Assembly (NCBI GenBank): GCA_963580455.1
Contig: OY756970.1
Location: forward strand, 8,122,001 to 8,186,000
Reading direction: 5' to 3'
Length of the DNA: 64,000 bases
DNA from: Euonymus europaeus
Lineage: Eukaryota; Streptophyta; Magnoliopsida; Celastrales; Celastraceae
The notes below the pieces were generated by a model that did not search any database, was not told the DNA's origin, and was given only the letters and a program-made list of their open reading frames with translations. Of this stretch, positions 62,529 to 64,000 are shown one piece after another. The position numbers and the translations under genes are program-made. The stretch's first letter is position 1; every line of letters starts with the position of its first letter.

Positions 62529-64000
62529 GTTCTTCTATGTCAAATTTTACGAGTATATGCTTCCTAGATTATTTCGATGCGAAAACACCAACTTTTTATG
62601 ACAAATGGACAAAACCGTTAAAAGATCCTCCATAGAGATAGTTGAGGAACTTCAAATCATCAAAGTTGCTCGGTGTACACTTTTTATTGTTCTTCTATGT
62701 CAAATTTTACGAGTATATGCTTCCTAGATTATTTCGATGCGAAAACACCAACTTTATAAGACAAATGGACAAAAACGTTAAAAGATCCTCCATAGAGATA
62801 GTTGAGGAACTTCGAATCATCAAAGTTGCTCGGTGTACACTTTTTATTGTTCTTCTATGTCAAATTTTACGAGTATAAGCTTCCTAGATTATTTCGATGC
62901 GAAAACAACAACTTTATAAGACAAATGGACAAAAACGTTAAAAGATCCTCCATAGAGATAGTTGAGGAACTTCGAATCATCAAAGTTGCTCGGTGTACAC
63001 TTATTATTGTTCTTCTATGTCAAATTTTACGAGCATAAGCTTCCTAGATTATTTCGATGCCAATACCCCAACTTTCAATGACAAATGGACAAAACCGTTA
63101 AAAGCTCCTCTATAGAGTGAGTTGAGCAACTCCGGACTATCAAAGTTGCTCGTTGTACAGTTTTTATTGTTCTTCTATACCAAATTTTACGAGTATAAGC
63201 TTCCTAGATTATTTCGATGCCAAAACCCCAACTTTTTATGACAAATGGACAAAACCGTTACAAGATCCTCCATAGAGATAGTTGAGGAACTTCAAATCAT
63301 CAAAGTTGCTCGGTGTACACTTTTTATTGTTCTTCTATGTCAAATTTTACGAGTATAAGCTTCCTAGATTATTTCGATGCGAAAACAACAACTTTATAAG
63401 ACAAATGGACAAAAACGTTAAAAGATCCTCCATAGAGATAGTTGAGGAACTTAGAATCATCAAAGTTGCTCGGTGTACACTTTTTATTGTTCTTCTATGT
63501 CAAATTTTACGAGTATAAGCTTCCTAGATTATTTCGATGCCAAAACCCCAACATTCGATGACAAATGGATAAAACCGTTTAAAGCTCCTCGATAGAGTGA
63601 GTTGAGCAACTTCGGACTATCAAAATTGCTCGGTGTACACTTTTTATCGTTCCTCTATGTCAAATTTTACGAGTATATGCTTCCTAGATTATTTCGATGC
63701 CAAAACCCCAACTTTTTATGACAAATGGACAAAACCGTTAAAAGATCCTCCATAGAGATAGTTGAGGAACTTCAAATCATCAAAGTTGCTCGGTGTACAC
63801 TTTTTATTGTTCTTCTATGTCAAATTTTACGAGTATATGCTTCCTAGATTATTTCGATGCGAAAACACCAACTTTATAAGACAAATGGACAAAAACGTTA
63901 AAAGATCCTCCATAGAGATAGTTGAGGAACTTCGAATCATCAAAGTTGCTCGGTGTACACTTTTTATTGTTCTTCTATGTCAAATTTTACGAGTATAAGC
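62529..64000. repeat. HOR-D copy 4, partial (9 monomers plus 32 bp)
   Basis: Closest to copy 2, at +4960: shares 'acttagaatc' (63451) and the normal 'caaattttac' (63181). Truncated by the window end. Confidence 0.9.

Larger units (their letters stand above)
1..64000. repeat. Tandem satellite array, 160-bp monomer, 401 units plus a 32-bp partial
   Basis: Every base belongs to a head-to-tail repeat with a 160-bp period, all in one orientation. Phase was set at 'gttcttctat'. Counting unit starts through the window gives 401 units; the only length changes seen are 16 single-base deletions and four copies of a 44-bp deletion, and this predicts the observed last unit start at 63969 exactly. A sampled monomer is about 34% GC. 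Monomers differ at a limited set of linked positions, while segments such as 'tcctagattatttcgatg' and 'atcaaagttgctcg' are nearly constant. Unit size near a nucleosome repeat, AT richness and layered HORs are typical of centromeric or pericentromeric satellites; that role is inferred. The family was not recognised. No transposon, gene or unique sequence interrupts it. Confidence 0.98.

Noticed and set aside
1..64000. CRISPR array
   Set aside because: The repeat has no short repeat/unique spacer pattern; the entire 160 bp is repeated and the variable parts are a few alleles of the same sequence.
1..64000. rDNA intergenic spacer sub-repeats
   Set aside because: Spacer sub-repeats are short blocks flanked by rRNA genes; no rRNA sequence occurs in 64 kb.
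1..64000. Known plant centromere satellites (Arabidopsis 178-bp, maize/rice 155-156-bp families)
   Set aside because: Unit length and the sequences as I remember them do not match. A database search would be decisive and was not possible.
1..64000. Telomeric or microsatellite tracts
   Set aside because: No TTAGGG- or TTTAGGG-like runs and no simple-sequence tract beyond short A/T runs were seen.

Overview
The whole 64-kb window is one uninterrupted tandem satellite-DNA array. No gene, RNA gene, transposon, CRISPR array or unique-sequence island is visible on either strand. The unit is a 160-bp monomer, here phased to begin at 'gttcttctat'. One sampled monomer (641-800 class) is about 34% GC. 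The length closes exactly: 401 monomers would occupy 64,160 bp; 16 single-base deletions and four copies of one 44-bp deletion remove 192 bp; the 402nd monomer then starts at 63969, where it is found. A monomer of this size, AT-rich, in homogeneous higher-order repeats (HORs) over tens of kb, points to a eukaryotic (peri)centromeric or heterochromatic satellite, most likely from a long-read plant or animal assembly. I do not recognise the family and cannot name the organism.

Monomers fall into classes. Type A has 'gatcctcc' and 'gaggaactt'. Type B has 'gctcctctatagagt' and the dyad GAGTTGAGCAACTC. B' is a B-like form with 'acattcgatg' and 'caaaattg'. C has 'gtacaagc' and 'ggcaca'. D has 'ccttgattagttcgatgct'. 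A and B are arranged with B-class monomers alternately 3 and 4 apart, giving a 7-monomer (1120-bp) sub-repeat.

Layout: 1-16319, three copies of a 33-mer HOR-A (5280 bp) with an extra trimer between copies 1 and 2. 16320-19359, 19 shuffled monomers with a 960-bp (6-mer) duplication. 19360-29830, two copies of a 33-mer HOR-B (5236 and 5235 bp) carrying the 44-bp deletion. 29831-53728, a composite zone built from a 10-mer module M10 (1598 bp) and a 37-mer block C37 (5876 bp), with an almost perfect 8.7-kb segmental duplication (31.4-40.0 kb versus 40.3-48.9 kb) and a cluster of rare C and D monomers at 49733-51010. 53729-55168, nine monomers that return to the HOR-A register. 55169-64000, HOR-D, a 15-mer (2400 bp) alternating with a 16-mer (2560 bp) in a 4960-bp super-repeat.

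There are no genes to work together. What the window records is a history of unequal crossing-over, conversion between monomers and block duplication, readable through inherited private mutations. The numerous ~78-codon open frames are by-products of the repeat (TTG starts, crossing one and a half monomers) and are not annotated as genes. Ordinary assembly error should be excluded for the near-identical blocks.
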